This document shows, piece by piece, positions 10,664 to 19,968 of a DNA stretch of 64,000 nt. How positions within the stretch are numbered: position 1 is the first letter of the stretch; each line of letters opens with the position of its first letter. The position numbers and the translations under genes were made by a program. The notes beneath the pieces are model-generated. The model had not been told where the DNA came from and did no database searches. It worked only from the letters and a program-made list of their open reading frames with translations. This stretch comes from Rikenellaceae bacterium (GTDB lineage: Bacteria > Bacteroidota > Bacteroidia > Bacteroidales > Rikenellaceae), in contig SUZQ01000001.1 of NCBI GenBank assembly GCA_015059875.1, positions 1 to 64,000 of the forward strand, in the 5' to 3' direction.

Positions 10664-11365
10664 TTATAATAAGAATGATAGGTCGTCACCTGCATTTACC
10701 TCATACGCTGCGATGCCCTTTTTGAAGATACGCATCGGGCGAGAGCCGATAAGCTCCAACTTGCCATCAATGTAGCGAAGCATACAACCCTCGCGCAAGC
10801 CTACAACATAACGACGCGGATTCGCCTCGATATACTCTTCGATACGCTGCTCACGAGTCTCACCTGCGTGACCTTCAGGATTTGCATCGAGGTAGTGCGG
10901 ATTGATCTGGAACTTCACCGCCCCGATAGCCTTGAACGACTTTGGCTCAACGATAGGCATATCGTTTGTGGTGCAGATTGTTGGACAGCAGACATTGCTA
11001 CCTGCCGACCAACCCACATACGGAACGCCCTCCTTCACACGACGGAGAATTGCAGTCATCAGGCCCTGCTCCTGCATCTTCTTTGTCAGGGCGAAGGTGT
11101 TACCTCCACCGACACAGATTGCCTGCGCCTCCAAAACCGCCTTGCGCGGATTCTTCTCACGATGAATCGAGCGCACCTTAACGCCAATCTCGTCGAAACG
11201 CTCCTGCACCTTGCGCTCGTACTCGTCGTAGGAGAAGGTAACGGCTGCATAAGGGACAAAAATAACCTCACTTACGCCCTGCAAATGTTCGCCAATTCGG
11301 GCAATCGGGTACTTCAAATATGCCTCTCCGGCATTAGTCGAATTTGAGATAAGCAATAATTTCAT
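10664..11365 (-). CDS. pepE: Dipeptidase E (S51 peptidase)
   Basis: ICVGGGNTFALTKKM; VPYVGWSAGSNV nucleophile motif. Confidence 0.93.
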   Translation of the reverse strand: MKLLLISNSTNAGEAYLKYPIARIGEHLQGVSEVIFVPYAAVTFSYDEYERKVQERFDEIGVKVRSIHREKNPRKAVLEAQAICVGGGNTFALTKKMQEQGLMTAILRRVKEGVPYVGWSAGSNVCCPTICTTNDMPIVEPKSFKAIGAVKFQINPHYLDANPEGHAGETREQRIEEYIEANPRRYVVGLREGCMLRYIDGKLELIGSRPMRIFKKGIAAYEVNAGDDLSFLL

Positions 11366-11607
11366 ATATCTGTCTGATTTTTAGTTATTTACAATTTTCG
11401 CAAACTCTTTTGTTAGTAAAATAATCATAAATTTATGCCAAAGATAATAAAAAAGTGTTACATTTGCACCGTCGGTTTTTTATAAATTTCGCTCTTTAGC
11501 ATCAAAATTGTCAATAGAACGGTGCTGGGAACGGAAAAACCGAAAAATTTGAAATAGAAGAAATTACATATACAACTAAACTATTGTTAAATTAAAAACT
11601 GAAAGTT

Positions 11608-11841
11608 ATGTCAGAGATTCAAGAAAAAGTTGTTAAGATTATCGTTGACAAGTTGGGCGTTAAGGAGTCTGAGGTTACTCCAGAGGCTACCTTCACTGGC
11701 GACCTCGGTGCAGATTCGTTGGATACCGTAGAGCTCGTTATGGAGTTCGAGAAGGCATTCGGCGTTCAGGTAGAGGACGAGGCTGCTGAGAAGTTCCAGA
11801 CTGTAGGTGATGTTATCAACTACATCGAGGAGCACAAATAG
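11608..11841 (+). CDS. acpP: Acyl carrier protein
   Basis: [22 protein letters not shown] phosphopantetheine motif (DSLD). Confidence 0.98.
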   Translation: MSEIQEKVVKIIVDKLGVKESEVTPEATFTGDLGADSLDTVELVMEFEKAFGVQVEDEAAEKFQTVGDVINYIEEHK

Positions 11842-11884
11842 TCTTAACGACAAACACTGAATTTACAACCAATCAAGCGTACAG

Positions 11885-13135
11885 ATGAGAGAGGCAAGAA
11901 GAGTTGTTATTACGGGCATAGGCACTATCAATCCGATAGGAAACAATGTGGAAGAGTACTTTACCAATCTCGAAAACGGTGTTTCAGGTGCAGCCGAAAT
12001 AACTCTTTTTGATGCAACAAACTTCAAATCTCGTATCGCTTGCGAGGTTAAAAATTACGATTGGAGCCAATACTTTGAGCGCAAAGAGGTACGCAAATAT
12101 GACCGTTTCTGTCAGTTTGCACTCGTTGCGGCAACCGAGGCTGTTGAGGATGCGAAGTTCGACTTCGATAACCTCGACAAGGAGCGTGCGGGCGTAGTTT
12201 GGAGCTCTGGTATCGGCGGAATCCAATCTTTTCACGATGAAGTAATGGGCTGGGCAGAGGGAGATGGTATCCCTCGCTTCAGCCCATTCTTTGTACCCCA
12301 TCTCATTACCGATATCGTTGCTGGACACATCTCCATCAAGTATGGCTTGATGGGCCCTAACTATAGTGTCACTTCGGCTTGTGCATCCTCAAATCACGCT
12401 ATGATTGACGCACTGAACCTCATTCGCTGGGGCAAGGCTGATGTTATCGTCACAGGAGGCTCGGAGGCCCCTATCACCATCGCTTCGGTGGGCGGATTCT
12501 CCTCAATGCACGCACTCTCGACTCGCAACGACGATCCGCAGCACGCCTCGCGTCCGTTCGATATCGATCGCGACGGTTTTGTGATTGCTGAAGGTGCCGG
12601 AGCCCTCGTATTCGAGGAGTACGAACACGCAAAGGCAAGAGGGGCAAAGATATATTGTGAAGTTGTCGGCGGTGGAATGTCTGCGGATGCCCACCACATG
12701 ACTGCACCACATCCAGAGGGTAAAGGGGCTATCATCTCTATGCGCGAGGCGTTGAACGATGCCGAGTTGAAGATAGAGGATATCGACTACCTCAACACCC
12801 ACGGAACATCGACTCCACTTGGCGACATTGCCGAATTGACCGCCGTAAAGGCTCTCTTTGGCGACCACGCCTACAAGATGAATATCTCATCTACAAAATC
12901 TATGACCGGACACCTTCTCGGTGCTACGGCTGCAATCGAGGCTCTTGCCTGCGTTATGGCGGTGACTCGCGATATCGTTCCTCCGACTATCAATGTCGAG
13001 ACGGTAGACCCACAGATTGACGAAAAACTCAATTTAACAATCGGAAAGGCTCAAAAGCGCGAAGTTAAGTGCGCCATGAGCAACACTTTCGGTTTCGGAG
13101 GTCACAACTCAACGGTGATATTCCGAAAGTTATAA
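11885..13135 (+). CDS. fabF: Beta-ketoacyl-ACP synthase II
   Basis: RRVVITGIGTINPIGNNVEEY; VTSACASSNHAM; NTHGTSTPLGD. Confidence 0.97.
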   Translation: MREARRVVITGIGTINPIGNNVEEYFTNLENGVSGAAEITLFDATNFKSRIACEVKNYDWSQYFERKEVRKYDRFCQFALVAATEAVEDAKFDFDNLDKERAGVVWSSGIGGIQSFHDEVMGWAEGDGIPRFSPFFVPHLITDIVAGHISIKYGLMGPNYSVTSACASSNHAMIDALNLIRWGKADVIVTGGSEAPITIASVGGFSSMHALSTRNDDPQHASRPFDIDRDGFVIAEGAGALVFEEYEHAKARGAKIYCEVVGGGMSADAHHMTAPHPEGKGAIISMREALNDAELKIEDIDYLNTHGTSTPLGDIAELTAVKALFGDHAYKMNISSTKSMTGHLLGATAAIEALACVMAVTRDIVPPTINVETVDPQIDEKLNLTIGKAQKREVKCAMSNTFGFGGHNSTVIFRKL

Positions 13136-13145
13136 ACCCACAACT

Positions 13146-13916
13146 ATGTTTGACTTTATACTTCGTCCGATACGCCGTAACTTCGGACGCGACAAATCAT
13201 ACTATCGAATCATTGACGATATGTTCGGCTTCATTCCGAACAATATCGAACTATATAAGCTCGCTCTAATTCACAAGTCGTCGTCCATCGAGATTAGTGG
13301 TCGCAGCATAAATAATGAGCGACTCGAATTTTTGGGAGATGCCGTAATCGAGAGCATCACTTCGGACTACCTCTTTATCGAGTACCCCGACTATGACGAG
13401 GGCAAACTCACAAAGTTGCGCTCGAAGCTCGTTTCCCGCCAATCGCTCAACGCCATAGCCTGCAAGCTCGGTTTGGACAAGCATATCATCTGCTGCCGTT
13501 CGATAAATGCTACGCAGAAGCACATCTACGGCGACGCCTTCGAGGCGATGATGGGAGCAATCTATCTCGATCAGGGATACAACTTTGCAAACCGCCTGCT
13601 TATCAACAAAATCTACTCGGCAAATCTCTCTCTTGAGGAGGTTGATGAGACCGAGACCGACTTTAAGAGTCGCCTTATCGAGTGGGGACAGAAGAACCAC
13701 CATACCATCGTATTCCGCACGAAGGGAACACCTACGGGAGCTGGTGCAACACGCAATTTCCACAGCACGGTACTCATTGATAATCTTGAGGTTGGACACG
13801 GCATTGGAGGCTCGAAGAAGGAGGCTGAGCAGCGTGCTGCGCAGTCGGTATCGCACGAGCCAAGCGACGAAGAGTGCGCACGCATTCTTGATCGTTTAGA
13901 CAAGATGGAGAAGTAG
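13146..13916 (+). CDS. rnc: Ribonuclease III
   Basis: NNERLEFLGDAVIES signature and C-terminal dsRNA-binding domain (GSKKEAEQRAAQ). Confidence 0.96.
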   Translation: MFDFILRPIRRNFGRDKSYYRIIDDMFGFIPNNIELYKLALIHKSSSIEISGRSINNERLEFLGDAVIESITSDYLFIEYPDYDEGKLTKLRSKLVSRQSLNAIACKLGLDKHIICCRSINATQKHIYGDAFEAMMGAIYLDQGYNFANRLLINKIYSANLSLEEVDETETDFKSRLIEWGQKNHHTIVFRTKGTPTGAGATRNFHSTVLIDNLEVGHGIGGSKKEAEQRAAQSVSHEPSDEECARILDRLDKMEK

Positions 13917-13936
13917 TTTTACAAAAAAGAGGAGCA

Positions 13937-14566
13937 ATGCAGGAGATTCACACGAAGATGGCGGTACGAGGCATTGAGGCTCTCGACGATAGCGAGCTTC
14001 TCGCTCTGCTCTTGGAGAGCCGGGGTTTGGCGGAGGAGGTGCTGCGCGAGTGCGGCTCGTTGAAGAGCGTTGCCCGCACACCTGCATCGCGTCTGCGTAT
14101 GGTGGCAGGACTCGGAACAAAACTCGCCGAGCGAACCCTCGTAGCAGCCGAGATAGGTCGCCGCATTGCTGCCGCAAACGGAGCTATTGAGCAGAGCATC
14201 ACATCGAGCGATGATGTCGTGCGGTTGATGCGCCCGATGCTCAAGGAGCTGAAACATGAGGAGTGCTGGGTAATATTCCTCACAAACTCCAACCGCATTA
14301 TTGAGCGTACCCGCATAAGTCAAGGCGGGGTACAAGCTACCGTTGTGGATCAACGACTTATCGTTAAACGAGCTTTGGAACTCCTCTCCACACGCATTAT
14401 CCTCATCCACAACCACCCATCGGGAAATGCCTCTCCGAGTGGGGCTGACTTTGATATCACCTCGAAGGTTAAGGCGGCAACAGCCCTCTTCGATATTCAG
14501 TTGCTCGACCATATTATAGTGAGTGCTACCGATAGCTACTCTTTTAAGAGTAGTGGCAAATTGTAA
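13937..14566 (+). CDS. radC: RadC family (JAMM/MPN) protein
   Basis: LIHNHPSGNASPSGADFDIT JAMM motif. Confidence 0.93.
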   Translation: MQEIHTKMAVRGIEALDDSELLALLLESRGLAEEVLRECGSLKSVARTPASRLRMVAGLGTKLAERTLVAAEIGRRIAAANGAIEQSITSSDDVVRLMRPMLKELKHEECWVIFLTNSNRIIERTRISQGGVQATVVDQRLIVKRALELLSTRIILIHNHPSGNASPSGADFDITSKVKAATALFDIQLLDHIIVSATDSYSFKSSGKL

Positions 14567-14653
14567 AATCACAAACAAATTATCTGCTATTTCTTTGTCA
14601 TATTTCTCTATTTTGATTAACTTTGTGAAAGATTAATCATAAAACACAACAAT

Positions 14654-16069
14654 ATGAGAAGAAGAACCATTGCGCTTGGCGCACTCTTTTTGGCTACCAT
14701 TATTTCGGCTCTCATCTACATCTTTGTCGAAGGGAACAGTAATGAGCCTTACACCATCAAGAATGGAATGATTCATTTTGCAGAGCCTGAACGCGCTGAG
14801 GGGCAGACCTCAATGCTCGGTTTTGCGGCAGAGCCTATCGACACCGTGCGTGTAGGTGTCATCGGCCTTGGACAACGCGGTTGTGGCCCACTCAAGCGTA
14901 TGTCATTTATCGACGGCGTGAAGATTGTGGCAATCTGCGACCTTCATCAAAAGAATCTCGACAGAGGTCAGAAGCGACTTGAGAAGTATGGTATGCCGCG
15001 CGCTGACGAGTATATCGGCGAGGAGGCTTGGAAAGAGCTTTGCAAACGCGAGGATATCAATCTCGTCTATATCGTAACCGATTGGCCTTCGCACACACCT
15101 ATGGCTGTCTACGCTATGGAGCAAGGCAAGCATGTCGCTATCGAAGTTCCTGCGGCTACCTCTGTTGCAGAGTGCTGGCAGTTGGTTGACACCTCGGAGC
15201 GTACTCGCCGCCACTGTATGATGCTCGAAAACTGCATCTACGACCACTTTGAGCTGACTTCGCTCAATATGGTACAGCAGGGCTTGATTGGCGAGGTTAT
15301 CCATGTGGAGGGTGGCTATATCCACGCTCTTGATAAGTTCTGGTCAAGATTCAATGATAATTGGCGTTTGAAGTTCAACCAAGAGCATAACGGCGATGTC
15401 TACGCTACTCACGGCCTTGGCCCAATCTGCTATGTGCTGAATATTCACCGCGGTGACCGTATGACTCACCTCGTTTCGATGGATACCGATTCGTGGAAGG
15501 GTAAGGAGCTTGCAAAGGAGTCGCTCGGAACAGAGGAGTTTGCAAATGGCGACCACACCTCAACCCTTATTCGTACCCACAAGGGTAAGACAATCGCGTT
15601 GCAGCACAATGTCTACTCGCCACGCCCATACAGCCGTCAGTATCAGCTGACAGGTACAAAGGGGTTTATCAACAAGTACCCTACTCCGGGTATCTTGCTC
15701 GAGCATGACTCGATGAAGGATAGCGGCGTAGTGCCAAATCACGAGGATCTCTCGTCGCACAAATTCTTGCCACAAGAGGCGTTCGATGCTCTCGTTGAGA
15801 AGTATCGCCACCCTATCCAGAAGGAGCTTTTGGAGAAGGCGTTGAAGGCTGGCGGTCACGGAGGTATGGACTTTATTATGGACTACCGCCTTATCTACTG
15901 CTTGCGCAATGGCTTGCCACTCGATCAGGATGTATACGATGCAGCCGAGTGGTCGTGCATTGGCGAGTTGTCGGCAGCCTCTATCGAGAATAACTCGATG
16001 CCTGTAGCATTCCCAGACTTCACTCGTGGCGAATGGGATAAGTTGAAGGGACACACCTTTGCAAAATAG
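14654..16069 (+). CDS. Gfo/Idh/MocA-type glycoside hydrolase, GH109 (alpha-N-acetylgalactosaminidase)-like
   Basis: RVGVIGLGQRG Rossmann motif; C-terminal HGGMDFIMDYRLIYCLRNGLPLDQDVYDAAEWSC typical of GH109; N-terminal TM anchor. Confidence 0.85.
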   Translation: MRRRTIALGALFLATIISALIYIFVEGNSNEPYTIKNGMIHFAEPERAEGQTSMLGFAAEPIDTVRVGVIGLGQRGCGPLKRMSFIDGVKIVAICDLHQKNLDRGQKRLEKYGMPRADEYIGEEAWKELCKREDINLVYIVTDWPSHTPMAVYAMEQGKHVAIEVPAATSVAECWQLVDTSERTRRHCMMLENCIYDHFELTSLNMVQQGLIGEVIHVEGGYIHALDKFWSRFNDNWRLKFNQEHNGDVYATHGLGPICYVLNIHRGDRMTHLVSMDTDSWKGKELAKESLGTEEFANGDHTSTLIRTHKGKTIALQHNVYSPRPYSRQYQLTGTKGFINKYPTPGILLEHDSMKDSGVVPNHEDLSSHKFLPQEAFDALVEKYRHPIQKELLEKALKAGGHGGMDFIMDYRLIYCLRNGLPLDQDVYDAAEWSCIGELSAASIENNSMPVAFPDFTRGEWDKLKGHTFAK

Positions 16070-16094
16070 TCGAACAAAAAAAGCTATCTTGAAG

Positions 16095-17114
16095 ATGGCT
16101 CCCTCAATGACATACTTTAGAAAGGCTCTGTCTGACCTAAAATCGCACTTCAAGCGGTTACAGTCGGCAGAGCCGATTCTTCATAACGGAGAGATTGTCG
16201 TCAGCCGCACCCACGCCGCCATAGAGACGGAGGTGATGTGGAACCGCCATCGCTATCTGCTCTCGCTACCGTTCAAAAGCGAGGATATACACCACTTGGA
16301 GAGGCTTGAATCGAAGGCGAGGGAGATCGGGCAAGGGCCTCTAATCGAAAATATTATCCTCTACGATGAAGTGACACTACTCAACTCGGTGGGTAACTCA
16401 TACAGCTATGATGTTGTTTTACAGGATATTTCATACGGAGTGCCACTACATGAGGCTGTTCTGCTCTACAAGAGCGAAGAGTTGCTGCAAGCCGTGCAGA
16501 GGATGAAAGAGCGTCTTGATGCGATAGGCTTCTGCCATAATAATCTCCGTCCAGCAAATGTTCTGCTCTCGCCAAATGGTGTAGCTCGTCCAATTAGGTA
16601 TTGGTACGCGAAGTGGGAGCGTTTCTCCGATAACGACACGCAGAGATTGACCGAGATTATCAACCAATACGCCCATCCCGAACACGACTCCGCGAGAGCC
16701 TCCTTTTTGCCTACAACTCACGCACAAGAGGGGCTTAAATCGGTCGCTCACGAAGGTATTACTCGCCTCTGCAAGGGTGGCCGTTATGGATTTGTCGATA
16801 GTGATAAGACCATGATAACGCGTTATGTATACTCGTGGGCGAGCGACTTTATGGAGGGGCGCGCCATCGTAGCCAATGGGCGCAAAATGGGCGTGATAGA
16901 CGAGAGAGGCAAGAAGATTATACACTCCATATACGACAATATCGAATTTGATGTTGAGACAGGCATATTTACCGCCACGAAAGAGGGGCGTCACTACTTG
17001 ATAGATTACAATGGCGACTTGATTAATAATAAGGTTTCCCCTACCGCAAAGGAGGATAGAGGACAATGTAAATGGTTATGCCGTTGTTTGTGTAACACAC
17101 TCTCAAAAAAATAG
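16095..17114 (+). CDS. Protein-kinase-fold-like (predicted pseudokinase) protein with C-terminal WG-type repeats
   Basis: GFCHNNLRPANVLLSPNG resembles a kinase catalytic loop; GRYGFVDSDKT...GRKMGVIDERGKKIIHSIYDNIEF WG-like repeats. Start chosen from several Met codons. Confidence 0.6.
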   Translation: MAPSMTYFRKALSDLKSHFKRLQSAEPILHNGEIVVSRTHAAIETEVMWNRHRYLLSLPFKSEDIHHLERLESKAREIGQGPLIENIILYDEVTLLNSVGNSYSYDVVLQDISYGVPLHEAVLLYKSEELLQAVQRMKERLDAIGFCHNNLRPANVLLSPNGVARPIRYWYAKWERFSDNDTQRLTEIINQYAHPEHDSARASFLPTTHAQEGLKSVAHEGITRLCKGGRYGFVDSDKTMITRYVYSWASDFMEGRAIVANGRKMGVIDERGKKIIHSIYDNIEFDVETGIFTATKEGRHYLIDYNGDLINNKVSPTAKEDRGQCKWLCRCLCNTLSKK

Positions 17115-17193
17115 CTCAGCTAAATTGTCGTTTTCTCGATTCGTTTTAGTATATTTGCGCATTGATTGGACTTGATACACCACTTTGACATTC

Positions 17194-17316
17194 AAAATTG
17201 GAGGTGATTGAGGAAATTTTGTGCATTGCAAGGCGGTGAGTCCGCAGCATACTTGGCGTATGTGAGGAACTCAACGACCGCAGCAAGGTGCAAAATTTAC
17301 CAATCAGAACAATTTT
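17194..17316. repeat. Long-hairpin (MITE-like) intergenic element, copy A
   Basis: aaaattggaggtgattgaggaaattttgtgca...gcagcatac-ttggc-gtatgtgagg...ggtgcaaaatttaccaatcagaacaatttt; arms pair over the full length; homologous to 23658-23784. Confidence 0.85.
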
Positions 17317-17344
17317 AGAACAAAATGTAAAAACACAATACGGT

Positions 17345-18886
17345 ATGACACAGGAAGAACTATTTAAGAAGTTGATCGCGCACTGCAAGGAGTATGGCTT
17401 TATCTTCCCTTCGAGCGAGATTTATGATGGTCTGGGCGCAGTTTATGACTACGGTCAGAATGGTGTTGAGTTGAAGAATAACATCAAGAGATATTGGTGG
17501 GATTCGATGGTTAAGCTCCACGAGAACATTGTGGGTATTGATGCTGCCATCTTTATGCACCCAAAAACTTGGGAGGCTTCGGGCCATGTTGCAGCCTTCA
17601 ACGATCCGTTGATTGACAATAAGGACTCGAAGAAGCGTTATCGTGCCGATGTGCTTATCGAGGATTACCTCGCAAAGCTCGACGAGAAGATCGAGAAGGA
17701 GGTTGAGAAGGCTCGCAAGCGTTTTGGCGAGGCTTTCGATGAGGAGCAGTACCGCGCAACTTCGCCTCGCGTGAAGGAGATTTCGGAGAAGCGTGATGCT
17801 GTTCACGCCCGTTTTGCCGAGGCTTTGAACAACAACGACCTCGCTGAGTTGAAGCAGATTATCCTCGATTGCGAGGTTGTATGCCCTATTTCGGGTACTC
17901 GCAACTGGACCGATGTTCGTCAGTTCAACCTTATGTTCTCGACTCAGATGGGTTCGACTGCCGAGGGTGCAAATACAATCTACCTCCGCCCAGAGACTGC
18001 GCAGGGTATCTTCGTAAACTACCTCAATGTGCAGAAGACAGGTCGTATGAAGCTCCCATTCGGTATCGCACAGATTGGTAAGGCTTTCCGTAACGAGATT
18101 GTAGCTCGTCAGTTCATCTTCCGTATGCGCGAGTTCGAGCAGATGGAGATGCAGTTCTTCGTACAGCCTGGCACCGAGATGCAGTGGTGGAACGAGTGGA
18201 AGAATACCCGTATGGCTTGGCATCGCGCTTTGGGCTTCGGTGACGAGAACTACCGCTTCCACGACCACGACAAGTTGGCACACTATGCAAATGCCGCTAC
18301 CGATATCGAGTACAACTTCCCATTCGGTTTCAAGGAGGTGGAGGGTATCCACTCGCGTACCGATTTCGACCTCGGTCGTCATCAGGAGTACTCTGGTAAG
18401 AAGATTCAGTACTTCGATCCTGAGCGCGGCGAGAACTATGTTCCTTATGTTGTTGAGACCTCGATTGGTGTAGACCGTATGTTCTTGCAGATTATGTCGG
18501 CTGCATACTGCGAGGAGAAGCTCGAAAATGGCGAGGAGCGCGTAGTGTTGCGCATCCCTGCTTGCTTGGCTCCTACAAAGGTTGCCGTTATGCCACTCGT
18601 TAAGAAGGATGGACTTCCAGAGAAGGCTCGCGAGATAATCGATGCGTTGAAGTTCGACTTCAATGTTGCATACGACGAGAAGGATTCGATTGGCAAGCGT
18701 TACCGCCGTCAGGATGCCGTAGGTACTCCGTTCTGCGTAACCGTTGACCACCAGACCTTGGAGGACAACACCGTAACTGTTCGTCATCGCGACTCGATGC
18801 AGCAGGAGCGTGTGGCTATCGCAGATCTCTACTCGATGGTTGAGCGCGAAACATCGTTCCGCGAGTTGTACAAGAAGTTGAAGTAA
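17345..18886 (+). CDS. glyQS: Glycine--tRNA ligase (single-subunit type)
   Basis: MTQEELFKKLIAHCKEYGFIFPSSEIYDGLGAVYDYG; YLRPETAQGIFVNY. Track start at 17288 lies inside the upstream repeat; start moved to MTQEE. Confidence 0.95.
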   Translation: MTQEELFKKLIAHCKEYGFIFPSSEIYDGLGAVYDYGQNGVELKNNIKRYWWDSMVKLHENIVGIDAAIFMHPKTWEASGHVAAFNDPLIDNKDSKKRYRADVLIEDYLAKLDEKIEKEVEKARKRFGEAFDEEQYRATSPRVKEISEKRDAVHARFAEALNNNDLAELKQIILDCEVVCPISGTRNWTDVRQFNLMFSTQMGSTAEGANTIYLRPETAQGIFVNYLNVQKTGRMKLPFGIAQIGKAFRNEIVARQFIFRMREFEQMEMQFFVQPGTEMQWWNEWKNTRMAWHRALGFGDENYRFHDHDKLAHYANAATDIEYNFPFGFKEVEGIHSRTDFDLGRHQEYSGKKIQYFDPERGENYVPYVVETSIGVDRMFLQIMSAAYCEEKLENGEERVVLRIPACLAPTKVAVMPLVKKDGLPEKAREIIDALKFDFNVAYDEKDSIGKRYRRQDAVGTPFCVTVDHQTLEDNTVTVRHRDSMQQERVAIADLYSMVERETSFRELYKKLK

Positions 18887-18904
18887 CCTTTCGGGGCGAC
18901 TGCA

Positions 18905-19318
18905 ATGGGGCGAATACTTGCAATAGACTATGGCGTGAAGCGTACGGGTTTGGCGGTTAGTGACCCGTTACAGATTATTGCAGGTGCGCTCGAAACCGTA
19001 GAGACCAAGCAACTTGAAAAGTACATTGCCGACTACTGCTCCCGTGAGGATGTAACGACGATAGTCGTTGGCAAACCCTCGCAGATGAATGGCGAGAAGA
19101 GCGAAACAATGCGCTACATCGAGCCGTTGGTTGGGCGTTTGCGACACAATTTTCCCGATAAGGAGATCGTTATGTATGACGAGCGATTTACCTCGGTGTT
19201 GGCGCAGCGCACAATTCGCGAAAGCGGTATCGGCAAGATGGCTCGACGCGATAAGGCGTTGGTTGATAAGGTCGCTGCAACGATAATCTTGCAGTCCTAT
19301 ATGGACTCTGCAAGATAA
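18905..19318 (+). CDS. ruvX: Holliday junction resolvase-like, YqgF family
   Basis: MGRILAIDYGVKRTGLAVSDPLQIIA; YDERFTSVLAQ. Confidence 0.96.
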   Translation: MGRILAIDYGVKRTGLAVSDPLQIIAGALETVETKQLEKYIADYCSREDVTTIVVGKPSQMNGEKSETMRYIEPLVGRLRHNFPDKEIVMYDERFTSVLAQRTIRESGIGKMARRDKALVDKVAATIILQSYMDSAR

Positions 19319-19348
19319 TTGACAATTGACAATTGATAATTGACAATT
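19319..19348. repeat. TTGACAA-type heptamer array
   Basis: ttgacaattgacaattgataattgacaatta, period 7. Confidence 0.8.
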
Positions 19349-19361
19349 AAGGTATTTTATT

Positions 19362-19907
19362 ATGATTTATCCTATCGTAATTTACGGCAATCAGGTATTG
19401 CGTAAGGTAAGCGAGAATATTGATGCTTCGTATCCAGACTTCAAGAAGTTGGTAGATGATATGTGGCTCACACTTGGTGAGGCGAGTGGTGTGGGATTGG
19501 CTGCACCGCAGATTGGCAAGAATATCCGCCTCTTTATCGTCGATTGCACCCCTTGGGCAGAGGAGAATCCCGAACTCGCAGACTTCCGCAAAGTCTTTGT
19601 AAATGCTGAGATTTACGAGCGTTCGGAGCAGACATCGCACTTCGAGGAGGGTTGCCTTTCGATTCCAGGCATTCACGAGGATGTGGTACGCCCCGTATCG
19701 ATTCGTATGCGCTACCTCGACGAGAACTTCGTGGAACACGACGAGGAGTTTTCGGGCTATCCAGCACGAGTTATTCAGCATGAGTACGACCACCTCGAGG
19801 GTAAGGTCTTTACCGACCACCTCTCGCCACTGCGTCGCAACCTGCTGAAGAGCAAAATTCTGAAACTCGCCAAAGGGCAGTTCAGTTGCGCCTACAAGAC
19901 AAAATAG
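19362..19907 (+). CDS. def: Peptide deformylase
   Basis: GVGLAAPQIG; EGCLSIPG; HEYDHLEGKVF. Confidence 0.97.
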   Translation: MIYPIVIYGNQVLRKVSENIDASYPDFKKLVDDMWLTLGEASGVGLAAPQIGKNIRLFIVDCTPWAEENPELADFRKVFVNAEIYERSEQTSHFEEGCLSIPGIHEDVVRPVSIRMRYLDENFVEHDEEFSGYPARVIQHEYDHLEGKVFTDHLSPLRRNLLKSKILKLAKGQFSCAYKTK

Positions 19908-19930
19908 AGTTGGTTTCCCAACTCTATTTT
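19901..19930 (+). terminator. Terminator overlapping the def stop codon
   Basis: aaaatagagttgg-tttc-ccaactctatttt perfect stem. Confidence 0.85.
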
Positions 19931-19968
19931 ATTTGCTTTTAGCCATTGACCATTAGCCATTGGCTTTT

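Noticed and set aside
17360-18787. 475-aa ORF antisense to glyQS
   Set aside because: Shadow ORF opposite glycyl-tRNA synthetase.
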